Shown in pieces: positions 33,366 through 45,109 of a stretch of 64,000 bases of DNA. The stretch is from Parasponia andersonii (taxonomy: Eukaryota > Streptophyta > Magnoliopsida > Rosales > Cannabaceae). Position numbers and translations under genes: made by a program. Location of the stretch: positions 229,632-293,631 of the forward strand of contig JXTB01000309.1 of the NCBI GenBank assembly GCA_002914805.1. Reading direction: 5' to 3'. The first letter of the stretch is position 1; each line of letters begins with the position of its first letter. A model generated the notes under the pieces. That model had not been told where the DNA came from. It saw nothing but the letters and a program-made list of their open reading frames with translations, and ran no database searches.

Positions 33366-34190
33366 GAAGTCTAAAAGATCCCAAAATCAGAAAACACCAC
33401 AAAAGTATATAAATACAAATAAAGATGCATAGCTCAAAAATAAGCAAAAAGTTACTCACTAGTTTATGGACTTTCGTATGTTTGGCCGAGACCCTTGGAC
33501 CAGCTATTGGTTTCTAGCACCAGGACAAATCTCTTTTCTAGCACTCTCTGTATAGTGCTTCAATTGGTTGAGATCTGGAGTTTAAGCGCGAGGATGCCTT
33601 CAAAGATAAAATGAGGTGGCAGTGAGAGAGTTGAGAAAATGAGAGCCTGAGAAGGTGGGGCGGCTGTGAGAGAGTAGGGTAAAGGAGCTAAGAGTAAGAG
33701 ATCTTACATGCATGCATACATATATGAATATATAATATATCTGGAATTATTGAGTCGAAGATACTGAGCAAATCACGACCAATTTCGCTGTCTTTTTTTT
33801 TTTTTTTTCTTCGTTAAGGTACGTACACTCAATTATAGATCTATATATACCCAGCTGTTCTCTAGTTTTGTGTATATAGATGGGCACTAGCCGCACTACC
33901 AATTAGTATTTCTAATAATTGCGACGTTATTATCTTATATCTATTTTAATATATCTAGCTAGCATCACTAATCCAAGATATAAAAAAGACAATTGTGTGC
34001 AAAGATTTCAACTACCGAAAAAAAAAAAGAATTTAAAAGAAAAAAAAAATGCAATACTTGTTGTCTAAATTTGAATAAATATTTTTCACGTTCTAATAAT
34101 TATAAAAAGGAAAAAAAGTTCCAAGTGTCAAAGATTTCGTCTTCTTACTAATTAATTACAAGTGGGGTTGGTTAAAAGTCAATTTAATTA
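33366..34190. other. Spacer between the LARD and the CACTA element
   Basis: No supported gene. A GC-richer part (33480-33700) on the minus strand reads CT-rich, then TCTCACAGCCGCCCCACC, and could be a promoter or leader, perhaps the 5' UTR of the minus-strand LINE displaced by the LARD insertion. The remainder is AT-rich with T and A homopolymers. Confidence 0.4.
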
Positions 34191-34640
34191 CACTACAAGA
34201 AAATCAACTAAGGTTAGTTCGTCAGGGAAAGTTACATTTACTGACGGTTTAACTTAATCCCGTCGGCAAATGATGGCCTAAAAAATCAACTTTTGGGACA
34301 TTTATACTGACGGGCTACTCGTCGGTATATATTCAATATACCGACGCATGATTAACTTTTCGTCGGTAAAAAGTATGTGGAAAAAAATCCAGATTTTTTC
34401 CCGCGAATATTAATTTTTGGGCACCAATATTCTTTTAACCCAAAAAAAGACATTTTATAAAAATACATTTACTGACGGGTTTGTGTTGTCCGTTGGTGAA
34501 AGTGTCTTCCTTTAAAGTTAAAACACGGTTGTTTTTATATAGTCATATTTTTTAAAATATATTCATCGACGAAAAATATTCACCCGTCGGTAAATCACTA
34601 CAAGAAAGTAGACTTTCACCGATGGGCTATGTAAAATCCG
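34191..34640 (+). repeat. CACTA left terminal region with two CACTACAAGAAA ends and CGTCGG subterminal repeats
   Basis: Terminal motifs at 34191 and 34596, 405 bases apart in the same orientation. Between and after them are repeats of ACTGACGG, CCCGTCGG and TCGTCGGTAAA. In CACTA elements such subterminal repeats bind the element's own proteins. Confidence 0.7.
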
Positions 34641-36614
34641 TCGGTAAATTTTTACAACAAAACCCTATTCCCCTCTTTCCCTTAGTCTCAGTTCAACCGC
34701 AGTCTCTGTTTTCTCCTTTCTCTCATCGCTCACATCCCTCTCTCTCTCTCTCTCTCTTTTGCCACTCTGCCCTTACTGTCACTCCTTCCTTACCGCCCTT
34801 CTCTCTTCCGTCGCCCTCTCTCTTTTGCTCTCGGTTCCTCTCTCTTTTGCTTGGTCTCAGTTTGTTTTGCTTAGTCTTTTGGGCTCGTGGTCTCCTTTTC
34901 TCAGTAATCTTATGGTTTGAAAGATAAGTGCTTTTGAAACTGATTTTGTATATTTATTTTTTTTAATTTTATGTGTGGTTCTGAGTGCAATTTCTATTTC
35001 CTGTTTCGATTTCTTGTTTTGCATGTTTACATCCCTTTTAAGTTTGTGTTTATTATACTAGATTCTGTGATACTAAGTAATTTTGTTTGCTCTATCCACG
35101 ATTGATTTTTTGAGTCCTTGTACCTGTTTGGGTTTGTTCTTCCCATTTGTTGATGGAGTTTGATTAAAAGAAATAGGACTTAAACTGCAGACTTAGAATC
35201 CATAGATTAAAAAAAGAAAAGAAATTTATTTTTCGTTACCTAATTACCTAGGTTGTGGCGTTCGATTCATAAAGAATTATGTAATTGCAAATGTTCATTT
35301 ATATGATATTGTTCCAATCTGAATGTTTCTCATCAACTTTAATTTTATAGAACTTCATATGTATTAGTGAAGATGAAGACGATGAAAAACAAAGAAGAAA
35401 GAAAAGTGGTAGAGTTTCTAAATTGAAAAAAATTATTATATCGGCGGAGAAAGAAATTTTTTTCAAGCTTTTTTGTAATAGGCAATCTCAGAATTAATGA
35501 AAGTACTTAGGTGTGAGTAAAGAAAATTTTAAAATGTGGTAAGAATAGAAAAAAAATAGAGATGGTAATAGAACCACTCTAATTAAAAATAATTTTGAAC
35601 TTCTTAGCAAAATACTTGAATATATAGTAAACAGCTAAGTATATATATAAAAAAACACTGTATCAAAATAAAAATTTGATTAAATATATTAGTTAATACA
35701 TTAATTATTTATTTTGTATAAAATTTGGTATAGCTCATATAAAAATTGGTATATCTAGTATATATAAATTGATTTACTTAGTATATAAATTGGATTTCGT
35801 ATATATATACCCTTAATGTAAACTTGAAATATTCGGTCCTTCGATCCTCTACCGAAAAGTTGACTGAAAAAATGAGAAGTGTTACTTTTTCTCCTTTTTA
35901 GAAAATAAATGGGATACTTTGGGTTTTGTAAGGACAGAGAGTTAAACATGATATTTAGTTTAAATATATCTAGTTTTTTTGAGATTATCCCATAATATAT
36001 ATATATATATAATAATAGTTATTTACAAGTATAAATATTAGAAAAAGTAATTACCATATTATCTCTTAAATGCCCAAAAGAAACGCATCTTTGGGATAGA
36101 AATCCAGAGAGACAAGACCTACGAGGAGATCCCATTATGGGACAAAGTGTTAAAGACACAAGTATACTTTGCTAATTGTTATTGTTTTTGTTGTCTCATC
36201 TCTATCTCACTAATTAAAAAAAATCTTGAAACTGAAACTGAAACAGAATTTTTCTTTCATGTAATGAACTAATGTGAATAAAAGAGATGGTCGTATATAT
36301 TTAAAATGAGGATTAAGAGATTTGGACGAGTGTTGTTCAACTTGGCTATAAACCCTATAACCTATATGGAGTTTTCTGTACTATTGTTTTGGTCATGGTT
36401 TTGGTGTCTTGATTGCTTAGCAAAACGTTTTTATCCAAATTGTTTTGATTGAATTCCTCTATTTGTAGTAGTGTTATTTTCTGTCTTGATCCGTTTTAGG
36501 ATAGAACAGAGAAAGTCAAAGAACAGCCAACAAGTAAATTTTGCATTTCAGTATTTTTCAAGGAAACATTTGAGTTTCTAGCTAGTTGGAAAAACATTCT
36601 ACAACCCAAGGTAT
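34641..36614 (+). other. CACTA left interior, no coding region recognised
   Basis: CT-rich at 34660-34870, possibly a leader, then AT-rich to the copia insertion point. The 101-residue frame at 34622-34927 is low-complexity CT translation. The five bases GGTAT before the copia LTR would be its target duplication, but the matching copy is lost with the truncated 3' LTR. Confidence 0.45.
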
Positions 36615-38410
36615 TGTTAGGATTTTTGCCCTAAAAAGCAGATTTTCAATTTTACCCTTTTGAGTATAAACAACCATCTCTTATATGAAATTATGATATT
36701 TGCTAGATTAAACAATCTTAGTTGAGTAGTTTATTCATCTGAAAAAGATTCCATGACTTTATATGTGTATAAAAAAATAAACATGATTAAGTGTTAGTTA
36801 TGGGGAGACTTGTTTCTTTATCTAAGTCTAAATGAAGTAGTTTATAATCTATAAATAAAGATGGAATACTTTATTTACTGTAGGTTGTAGTATTTATCTA
36901 TCTCAACGGGAATGGTGTGTCTCAAATCATTAAAGTATCTGACTTCTGATAGAAACACTAATACAATATAAATAAATTATGTGTATTAAACTGGACCAGG
37001 TAATATAAAGAATTAGAGTGTCGTAATTCAATTATTATATTATCACAAATTAGCTCTTAGTATATAAATCTTAATTATTGATGTTTGACTGGACTTCCTT
37101 TCATGGGTTATAGCCTTTTGATTTGTTAAAAGACTAACCTCTATAAAATTAGAGGTGAACTCTAGCATATTGGAGGTTATAGCTTATAAATTGATGGGAA
37201 CACCAAATAGTTAAGGACATTATACATTAATGTCATTTTAGGTTCTTTCAAGATTCATGGAATAATTAAATCTAAGATCTTAGTATTCACTTTGTGAATT
37301 GATTAATAATTTTTTCTAAATGGCCATTGAGAACAAAATTATCGACAACATTATTCCTTGATAGAAAAATAGTAACTTAAAGATAAATAGGTGTTGGAGG
37401 AGTATTACGGTAATTTCACCTATCCAACTACGACATTGTTTAGGGATTATATATATGGTATAGAATATGCTAGATGGATCGGTTAATCAAGATTAGTTGA
37501 TTAAATCTCTATAAAATGCATGAATTTAATCTAAGAGTGCAGTATTGGGCCTTTAGTGGAGTGTCTCCTTTACTAATAATATTTATATAAATATCATAAT
37601 AAGATTTATTATGTATTTATCATATTATTGAGCTTAGATTATTTGGTTCCATTAGGCCTCTTGTCTAGCTCAATTAAGCTCATTAATTGGTTGATGGTAT
37701 TTGTGAAATTAGTTTCATGAAACTGTATAAAATAATGATTCTACACAGAAGTGGGTATTTTTATAAATAAGTTTCATGAGTTGCACATTTTTATAAATAC
37801 ACCCAAAGCCCAAATTGGAGAACAAGCCCAATCCTAATTGGACTAGGGTTGGCAGTTTTGGGTCCCATATCTATAAGATATATGAGAGAAAAAACTACAC
37901 AGTAACTCTAAGAGAGTCGCACGCATAGACACAGGGAGAAGGGGAAAAAAATTGGCCAAAGCTGAGAAAGAAAGAAGGGAAAAAGATTCCTACTATCTCA
38001 CAGTCCCTTCTCATGTCCCGATGTTCCATAGGATCAAGAAGGCGTTCTTGATCGTTCTCCAACGAAGGTTTTGACTTGGTGCCCACTCGCTTCCTCAACC
38101 AAGTGCAAGAGCATAGACAAGAAGATCTAAGGTTGGAGGTATGATCACCATCAATAAGGAGATCAAGGAGGAACACGCTACAAGAGGTAAACCCTAATCT
38201 CATCTCTAGGGTTTTGTATCTAGATTTGATTTATGTTGTACATGATCCTGTATATGATGTATATGTATTATATGGTTATGAAAATTGGTTTAATGTAAAA
38301 TTTTAAAACCTAAATCTGCTATTTTTCTGCTGCATTCATGATATGATCACGTATTTTCCATATTTGTATGCATGCATGATTTTTCTAAGTGTTATGTCAA
38401 TTTGCCAACA
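36615..38410 (+). repeat. 5' LTR of the copia element
   Basis: 1796 bp, TGTTAGGATTTTTGCCCT to TTTGCCAACA. The first 150 bases match 45110-45260 closely. A GC-richer stretch at about 37890-38215 looks transcribed and contains a good splice donor, AGAG|GTAAAC, at 38187. Confidence 0.85.
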
Positions 38411-38412
38411 AT

Positions 38413-38425
38413 TGGTATCAAAAGC
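38413..38425 (+). other. Copia primer binding site
   Basis: TGGTATCAAAAGC starts two bases after the 5' LTR. It is the Met-tRNA primer sequence with one change (TATCAGAGC expected). Confidence 0.8.
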
Positions 38426-38739
38426 TTTGGTTCATATGTGTAGCATAATATTGACCTAGAATTGAATATCTAGGATATGTGATTTAGTTTGAGCAATTTC
38501 TGTTTATGATAGTTAAATGATTCATGCTGATAAATTATATTTAATTACGTATACTATTGGTTTTTGCATGGTGAGAAAAATTATGGATTGTGATTCTAGC
38601 AAAATTAGGTTTGGGTGTTCTTGAATTTTATGGTTGATAGATTCATGAACATGTTTCAAAGAGTTTGAAAATCTGAATTTTTTCCAGGATTTTTTGATGT
38701 TGTTTTAAATTTTTCAGCATTTAAAAAAAAAAAACTCTT

Positions 38740-39180
38740 CGGCCAGCATTAGCCCCGCGCACGCAGCTCACCTGCGCGGTCGGCCTATACGCAGGTCCTG
38801 GGCACTGGTACGGCCTGTGCAGCACTCTCGCATGCGGCTTGTGCGGCACTCTCACATGCAGACTTTGCGGTGCCCAAGCGCGGCCCGTGCACCATGCGCA
38901 CCAGCGCGCAACACGCCTGTGCACCACCTGCGCGCAGCCTATGCATATCCAGTGCGCAGCTCGCGCTATGCCCGCACGTCGCCCATGCGCGGCCATTAGG
39001 GCATGGGCACAACCCATGTGTGGCCAGCAGCCCATGTGTGCAGCCAACGCACGGCCTGTGCAGTGCCCGGGCATGGGGCTATTGCGTCTAGAGCGCGCTA
39101 TGCGCGCGGCCAGCTCGCTTGGCCCGCACGGCCTTGCCGTACGCCGTAGCCAGGCAGCCTAGCCTGATACCACCTGTTGC
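38740..39180. repeat. GC-rich degenerate repeat island within the copia interior
   Basis: About 440 bases of strongly GC-rich sequence in very AT-rich surroundings. It is built from recurring phrases such as GCGCGGCC, CCTGTGCA, GCCCATG and TGCGCGC in variable spacing. All frames are open because stop codons are rare at this composition, so the overlapping 60-117 residue frames on both strands are not evidence of a protein. Origin unknown. Confidence 0.75.
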
Positions 39181-39239
39181 TCAGCTTTTTCGCCGCCTCT
39201 TTGGGCGATGACGGCCCGTAGACCGACGGTGGTGGTGTT

Positions 39240-41690
39240 TCTGCCATTACTAATTTTTTCTAAATTAATTAATTAGTTAATTAATTAGATAATTATTTAA
39301 TTTGAATTCAAATTTTTAAATAGGAAACTATTCAAATTAGATTAGGATAGTTATCTATTTTTTATTTATCCTATTTTAAATTTGATTTACTTTAGAATAA
39401 TGTTAAATTTGAATTAATTAAAAAAATAGGATATTATCTAATCGTTAATTTGAATCTAAATGGGAGATCTACTAATTTTTAAAATTAGATAAGATTTCCT
39501 ATATTATCTCTATTATTTGAATTTTGAATTTAAATAGATAATGATTATTCAAATTAATTAGATATTTAATGAGATTAGATATGATTAGATAATTATCCTA
39601 ATAAATCTAATAGTTAATTTGAATCTGAATAAGATATCTACTATTTTTTGAAATCAGATAAGATTTTCTATATGTTTAATTTAAATTTTGAATTTAAATA
39701 AATAACAAACATTCAAATTAATTTGATATTTATTGAGATTAAATATGATTAAATAATTATCCATAAATCATGATAGTTTAAATTTGAATAATTTAATTAT
39801 AGTAATTATCTTTAATTTAAATTTGATTTAAATTAAGATACAGTTTTTGAATTTAATTCGAAACTAAATCTAATCAAATTAGATTTAAATAATTACTATC
39901 CATAGATTATTTAAATTCATAATTAATGAGACTAATTAGGATATAAATGATTTGAATTTAATTAGATTAATACTCAATAGTTAATTGTAATAACTACTTA
40001 TCTAATAACTATTCTAATTATAGCAATTAGAATATACTTAAAGAAAACTAATTAGATTAATAACTCTACTAATTAATGAGATTAATTAGGTAATTAATTA
40101 ATATGATTAATTAATTAGAAAAATTATATCCTTTTATAATTAAAATAATTTTAATAAATAATAGAAATTTAATAATGATTGTATTTGTATTACAATTAAA
40201 TTTAGATATCATCCTTATTTAATTATTAGAATTATTTTATTATAATTAGATATAAATACTAGATAAATATAGAAACTTTATATGAGTTATAGGTTTATAA
40301 TTAATTAGGATTAATTAAAAGAGTTTTAATTATTTCATAATTTAGAATATTGCAATTAATCTTTTCTAAGCATAGTTATAGAAATAGGATTTCTATAATT
40401 AAAAGTAATTATCTTTTATTATCCGTTTTAGATCTTAATGAGTTTAAGATAGTATCTTAATGAGATTAAGATAGGATTAGATAAATTAATTAATTAATAA
40501 TTAGATAATAAATGTGATTTATTTTCTAATTATTTAATTTATCCTAATAAGTCAATAATTTAAAAATATTTGATATTTTTAAATTTAGACTAGAATTAGT
40601 TATGAACTTAATTCTTACATTTAGGATAATATGTTTTACTACAAAACATTAATTATTGAATTTAATTAATTTTTCATATTATTATTTAATAATTATTGAT
40701 TTGATTAATTTTTATTATTTAATAATTATTAATATGATTAATAATTAATAATAATTAATTATATTAATTAAAAGGATAATATTAGTACAAGGATAATTAT
40801 TTGTTTTCATGATTTACAAGGAAATTGGAGCTTGATTTTAATGATATTAAAATGTTGTTTAATAAAATATTATAATTATGTGATAATTATAGTAATATTG
40901 TGCGGTAGTATTTGACATAAAATATTGTTAATTATAAGATAATTATGGTATTATTTTACGTGATAAAAGGCCTTTTGATAATTATGAGATAATTATGTTT
41001 TTATAAAATACATTTGATATGATTGTCATATTGAGTGGGGAGATTTTAAATTTTGATATTTTAATCCAAAATTAATTAAACCATTCTTTAGTTTTGAAAG
41101 GATTAATTTTAAGAAAATTAATGAATATTTATAAAGTTTTTTATATTCATTATTTGTATTTATAATTATTTGTAAAAATTTTCTATAAAAATATTTTTTT
41201 ACAACTGTTTACTTATTTTTATAAATGCACTTGGAATTTAATTTGATTAAATTCTATTACTAAGAATCTTTAAAATTATTGTTTGAATAATTTAGCGGTT
41301 AAAGTTTCTTATTCCATTTTTCAAAACTAATGTTTAATACAAGAATTGATTTAAATATAGTATTTCAATTATTTATCTTTGGTTGAAAGATTGTTGACTA
41401 AATAATTGAATTTTCTTCTGGAAAAGTTTTGCTTGAATGATTTACAATCCACTGATCTTCTTACTTGATCGTTACGTCCTGCATGTTTTTATTGTCTAAT
41501 TTTATATATATGAGATGTATAATATTATAGTGTTAGCACTTTGGTTTTAGACAATAATTGTTTTGATCATATTACCATGTTTATTATAGTATGTCATAAT
41601 ATCTTAAATTAGCTCATTCTCTTTAAGTCACATAATTGGATATACATAATTGATTTTATGGTTACTAAATAAGTTAGATAACTAGGTAAA
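39240..41690. repeat. Extremely AT-rich low-complexity block with a degenerate ~169-bp duplication
   Basis: Dominated by AATTAATTAGAT, TTTGAATTTAAAT and ATAATTAT phrases. A longer unit beginning GTTAATTTGAATCT recurs at about 39444 and 39613, with the same order of AGATCTACTA-like, TTAGATAAGATTT and GAATTTTGAATTTAAAT blocks. No coding potential. Confidence 0.65.
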
Positions 41691-42577
41691 ATTAGGATCC
41701 CTAAATTTTAAAAGATTGAGTGGGAGCGGGTATGAGATATCCATGGTCTCCATCATTGGTTCAATGGTTCTAAAGATGTGCCTCACCTCAGAATCTTGCT
41801 GAGCTCTCGTAGGAAGGTATTCATCTGGGTATTACTGGTATTGAGTCTCTTAGGATAAAATTGCAAGTGGACTTTACGTACAGATCTCCCGTAGGAGATT
41901 GTATTGTTTAAGAAAGCTTGTGAATTGAAATGATGGTTACACACTCAACATAGGATGCTATTAACCTCCTGTAGGAGCTATGTTAGTAATTCTATGGACC
42001 GATAAACAGGGTAATTAGCAAACTAGAATATGAGATATTTGTCTTTTTGTCTAAAGTGAATTGTTCACATTTAACTTGTAAATTCACATGATTACCCGTA
42101 GATAACTTAAGATCTATAGTAGGTTAAAATACCTTGAATATTTGTGATAGTATTAAGGATTCTTACACAAACATTTTATCTTGATAGATTTAATGTTAAT
42201 TATTCTAAATTCTTTTATATTCAGATAAACTAGCAAACTTAGTCGAGTACTAGGAGGATCATAATTTGCATACTTGTCCATAGTTTATTTTTAGTTTTCA
42301 AATGACCAATAAGAGCATAACACATAATCTTCTGTTTGATTAAATGCCATAATATTTATGTTTTCTTATTTTATTCTAAATGTACTCCAATATTTTACAC
42401 GAATTGTCTACTGATTTTAAATCAGTTACTTTGATTGATAAATCACAAGAGTTGGTAATTTTGTCAAAGTTCATTCCTAATAATTAATACCCTTATTGAG
42501 GTATTTATTATCTTACTTAAGATAATGAAAACCCTTGTTGAGGTGTTTATTATCTTATTGCAAAATTAAATCAAAAC
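41691..42577 (+). other. Non-coding copia interior upstream of the protease frame
   Basis: Mixed-composition sequence with two inexact repeats of a phrase near GAGGTGTTTATTATCTTA (about 42498 and 42539). No gag-like frame is recognised. It ends where the duplicated block begins. Confidence 0.45.
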
Positions 42578-43264
42578 AAAGATGTTTGTATTCGATTATT
42601 TTTCCCTATGTGTTTAATTGAGAATTAAACCTACAGAATTTAATTGTGAATTGAATTCATTAAATTCGATTACAAATTGGATTTATTTTATGACTTTTGT
42701 CTAATTGGGAATCTTATTATTTTGCAGTTTGAGGAAATATTATTTCATAAGATGGACAAGGTTTCCAGAAAGAGGAAAAAGACAAAGGAATACAGTACAA
42801 GGAGTAAAACGAGGATATTTATGGAGACATCTCAGCGTTCAAAGAGTTTGAACGATAATCAACATGAGGATACCTCTCCTGAAAAGAGGTCAGGAGATTC
42901 TCCAGTAGTTAAGTTGTTTGAGAGGCCAAAAAAATCACTCTCTGCTGAGGATAGGAGAGATCTCTGGCTAGTAAACTTAGGATCTAGTGTCAATATCTGC
43001 AATGACAAGAAATGGTTCATTGAACCAAATCAATTAAATGATGTTAGTCATGATGTAGAAGTGATAGACAATCAAAGAGTTCGAATAAAGGGTATAGGCG
43101 ATGCCTACCTCAAGAGCAATGATAGCTCCATGATCTTGAAAGATTGCTATTACGTATCAAAATTTAGTATAAATGCTCTTTCGGTATCGAAGATGTTTAA
43201 AGAAGGCTATCGCTTCGAGTTTGACAAGAAGGTGAAAGTCTTCTATAATAATCTATTGTACTGT
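42578..43264. repeat. First copy of an apparently perfect 687-bp duplication ending at a single N
   Basis: Bases 42578-43264 are repeated at 43266-43952 with no difference that I can see, and a single N (43265) lies between. Copy 1 stops exactly at the N and copy 2 starts exactly after it. The likely explanation is two overlapping contig ends joined without merging. The protease frame in this copy (42752-43264) should then be treated as the same locus as copy 2. Confidence 0.85.
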
Positions 43265-43439
43265 NAAAGATGTTTGTATTCGATTATTTTTCCCTATGTG
43301 TTTAATTGAGAATTAAACCTACAGAATTTAATTGTGAATTGAATTCATTAAATTCGATTACAAATTGGATTTATTTTATGACTTTTGTCTAATTGGGAAT
43401 CTTATTATTTTGCAGTTTGAGGAAATATTATTTCATAAG

Positions 43440-44039
43440 ATGGACAAGGTTTCCAGAAAGAGGAAAAAGACAAAGGAATACAGTACAAGGAGTAAAACGA
43501 GGATATTTATGGAGACATCTCAGCGTTCAAAGAGTTTGAACGATAATCAACATGAGGATACCTCTCCTGAAAAGAGGTCAGGAGATTCTCCAGTAGTTAA
43601 GTTGTTTGAGAGGCCAAAAAAATCACTCTCTGCTGAGGATAGGAGAGATCTCTGGCTAGTAAACTTAGGATCTAGTGTCAATATCTGCAATGACAAGAAA
43701 TGGTTCATTGAACCAAATCAATTAAATGATGTTAGTCATGATGTAGAAGTGATAGACAATCAAAGAGTTCGAATAAAGGGTATAGGCGATGCCTACCTCA
43801 AGAGCAATGATAGCTCCATGATCTTGAAAGATTGCTATTACGTATCAAAATTTAGTATAAATGCTCTTTCGGTATCGAAGATGTTTAAAGAAGGCTATCG
43901 CTTCGAGTTTGACAAGAAGGTGAAAGTCTTCTATAATAATCTATTGTACTGTGTGGGAGAAATGCAGAATGGACTTTATGTCCTAACCCCAAAGCCACAA
44001 AGTACATCGTCTTCAATTATGAGCATTTCTACACTTTAA
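43440..44039 (+). pseudogene. Copia protease region with altered active site
   Basis: A 199-residue open frame from MDKVSRKRKK. The N-terminal third is basic and polar. WLVNLGSSVNICNDKKWF follows, aligning with the copia protease signature W-[LI]-x-D-S-G-A-[ST]-x-H-[IV]-C. The aspartyl catalytic D-S-G reads N-L-G here, so the protease should be inactive. The later DCYYVSKFSINALSVSKMFKEGYRFEFD is the usual following segment (V..l..NLlSvs.L...G). A splice acceptor TTTTGCAG precedes it at 43415. The frame ends in TAA at 44037. The same frame, cut by the N, appears at 42752-43264. Confidence 0.7.
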
Positions 44040-44102
44040 GAGATGGTGAATGGCATCAGGAAGGAGTGCAACACCATCGATTAGCACAAGCGACTCGGAC
44101 AC

Positions 44103-44992
44103 ATGCCATGCTCAGAAATTCGCAGACTTATAGAGCTAGATAACTTGCTTGAAGTAGACATCAGTAACGACATAGACTGTGAGGATTGTAAGAAGCCTGT
44201 AAAGTACAAGCGTCCTCTTACTACTCGTTATGAGAAAGCTGAGGCATGTTTAGAGTGCATACATATGCATATCCGTGAACCTATAGAGGTAGTTTCCTAC
44301 AACAAGCATACATCGTTTATCACCTTTGTTAATAAATATTCGGACTTCAGTCAAGTCTATTTTCTCAAGAGATACGATGAAGTCCCAGATGCTTTCCATG
44401 AGTTCGATAGAAGGGTGCGAATGCAACATGACACCAAGGTCAAGAAGTTCAAGATTGAAGCCAAAAATGAAGATATGGATTCTCTTCAAGACCTGCTGAG
44501 GTCAACACTAGTCAATCTTGCTATTTCTTATGAATATACGACTATCTATGAGCATAGTCGTATAGGAGCTGCTGAGAGGTACAATATTAGACTCAAGCAA
44601 ACCATAGAACTTATGTACAAGGAGTCGCTACTGTCCTATAGATACTGGAGTTATGCTTTAAGGACAGCTTCGTACATCCTCAACTTCATTCCATTAGATA
44701 GAGTTGCTTCGACACATTTTCAGATATGATGGGCTATGTAGAGAGCTTAGAGTATCTAAAGGTATGGGGTTACGAAGTATACGCATGCAAGAAAGTGGGA
44801 GATAAAGTTGACAAGAATTCAGAAAAGTGTTTTCTGCTTGGCTATCCAAAGGAAGAGACAGGCAACATGCTTTATAGACAATCTACGAATACTACCTTCA
44901 TCAGCAGAAATGGAGACTTTTTGGAGGATGAGAGAGAAGTCCATCAAGAAAACGATGAAGAGAGAGCTTATGATCTTCATTGCTTTTCTTAG
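44103..44992 (+). pseudogene. Copia integrase region, catalytic residues lost and one frameshift
   Basis: The frame continues that of the protease after two stops (44037, 44082), through LGHMPCSEI (GAG-pre-integrase HHCC region, CEDCKKP) and the integrase core. Expected catalytic sites are changed: the IHTD-type first Asp reads IHMHI, the FIDDYS box reads FVNKYS, and the RSDNGGE-type region reads EAKNED. GAAERYN and YWSYALRTASYILNFIP match the downstream family pattern well. A one-base shift at 44726 moves to a second frame (to 44992) with KVWGYEVYACKK and FLLGYPKE...FISRNGDFLEDE, the usual post-integrase segment. No reverse transcriptase follows. Confidence 0.72.
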
Positions 44993-45109
44993 TCATTAAG
45001 TTGTTAGTTGAACACTTAGGTTTTGCTTTTATTAATTTTGGTCATTTGGAACATTTTAGAATTTTTAGTATGTTATTTTTAGTAACTGCTTTTTGGACAA
45101 GTGGGAGAT

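Noticed and set aside
38721..39162. Overlapping 60-117 residue frames on both strands in the GC-rich island
   Set aside because: All frames are open there because of composition; no domain, and no consistent start or codon bias.
42752..43309. First protease frame as an independent second gene
   Set aside because: Apparently identical to 43440 onward and ends at the single N; best explained as a duplicate contig end.
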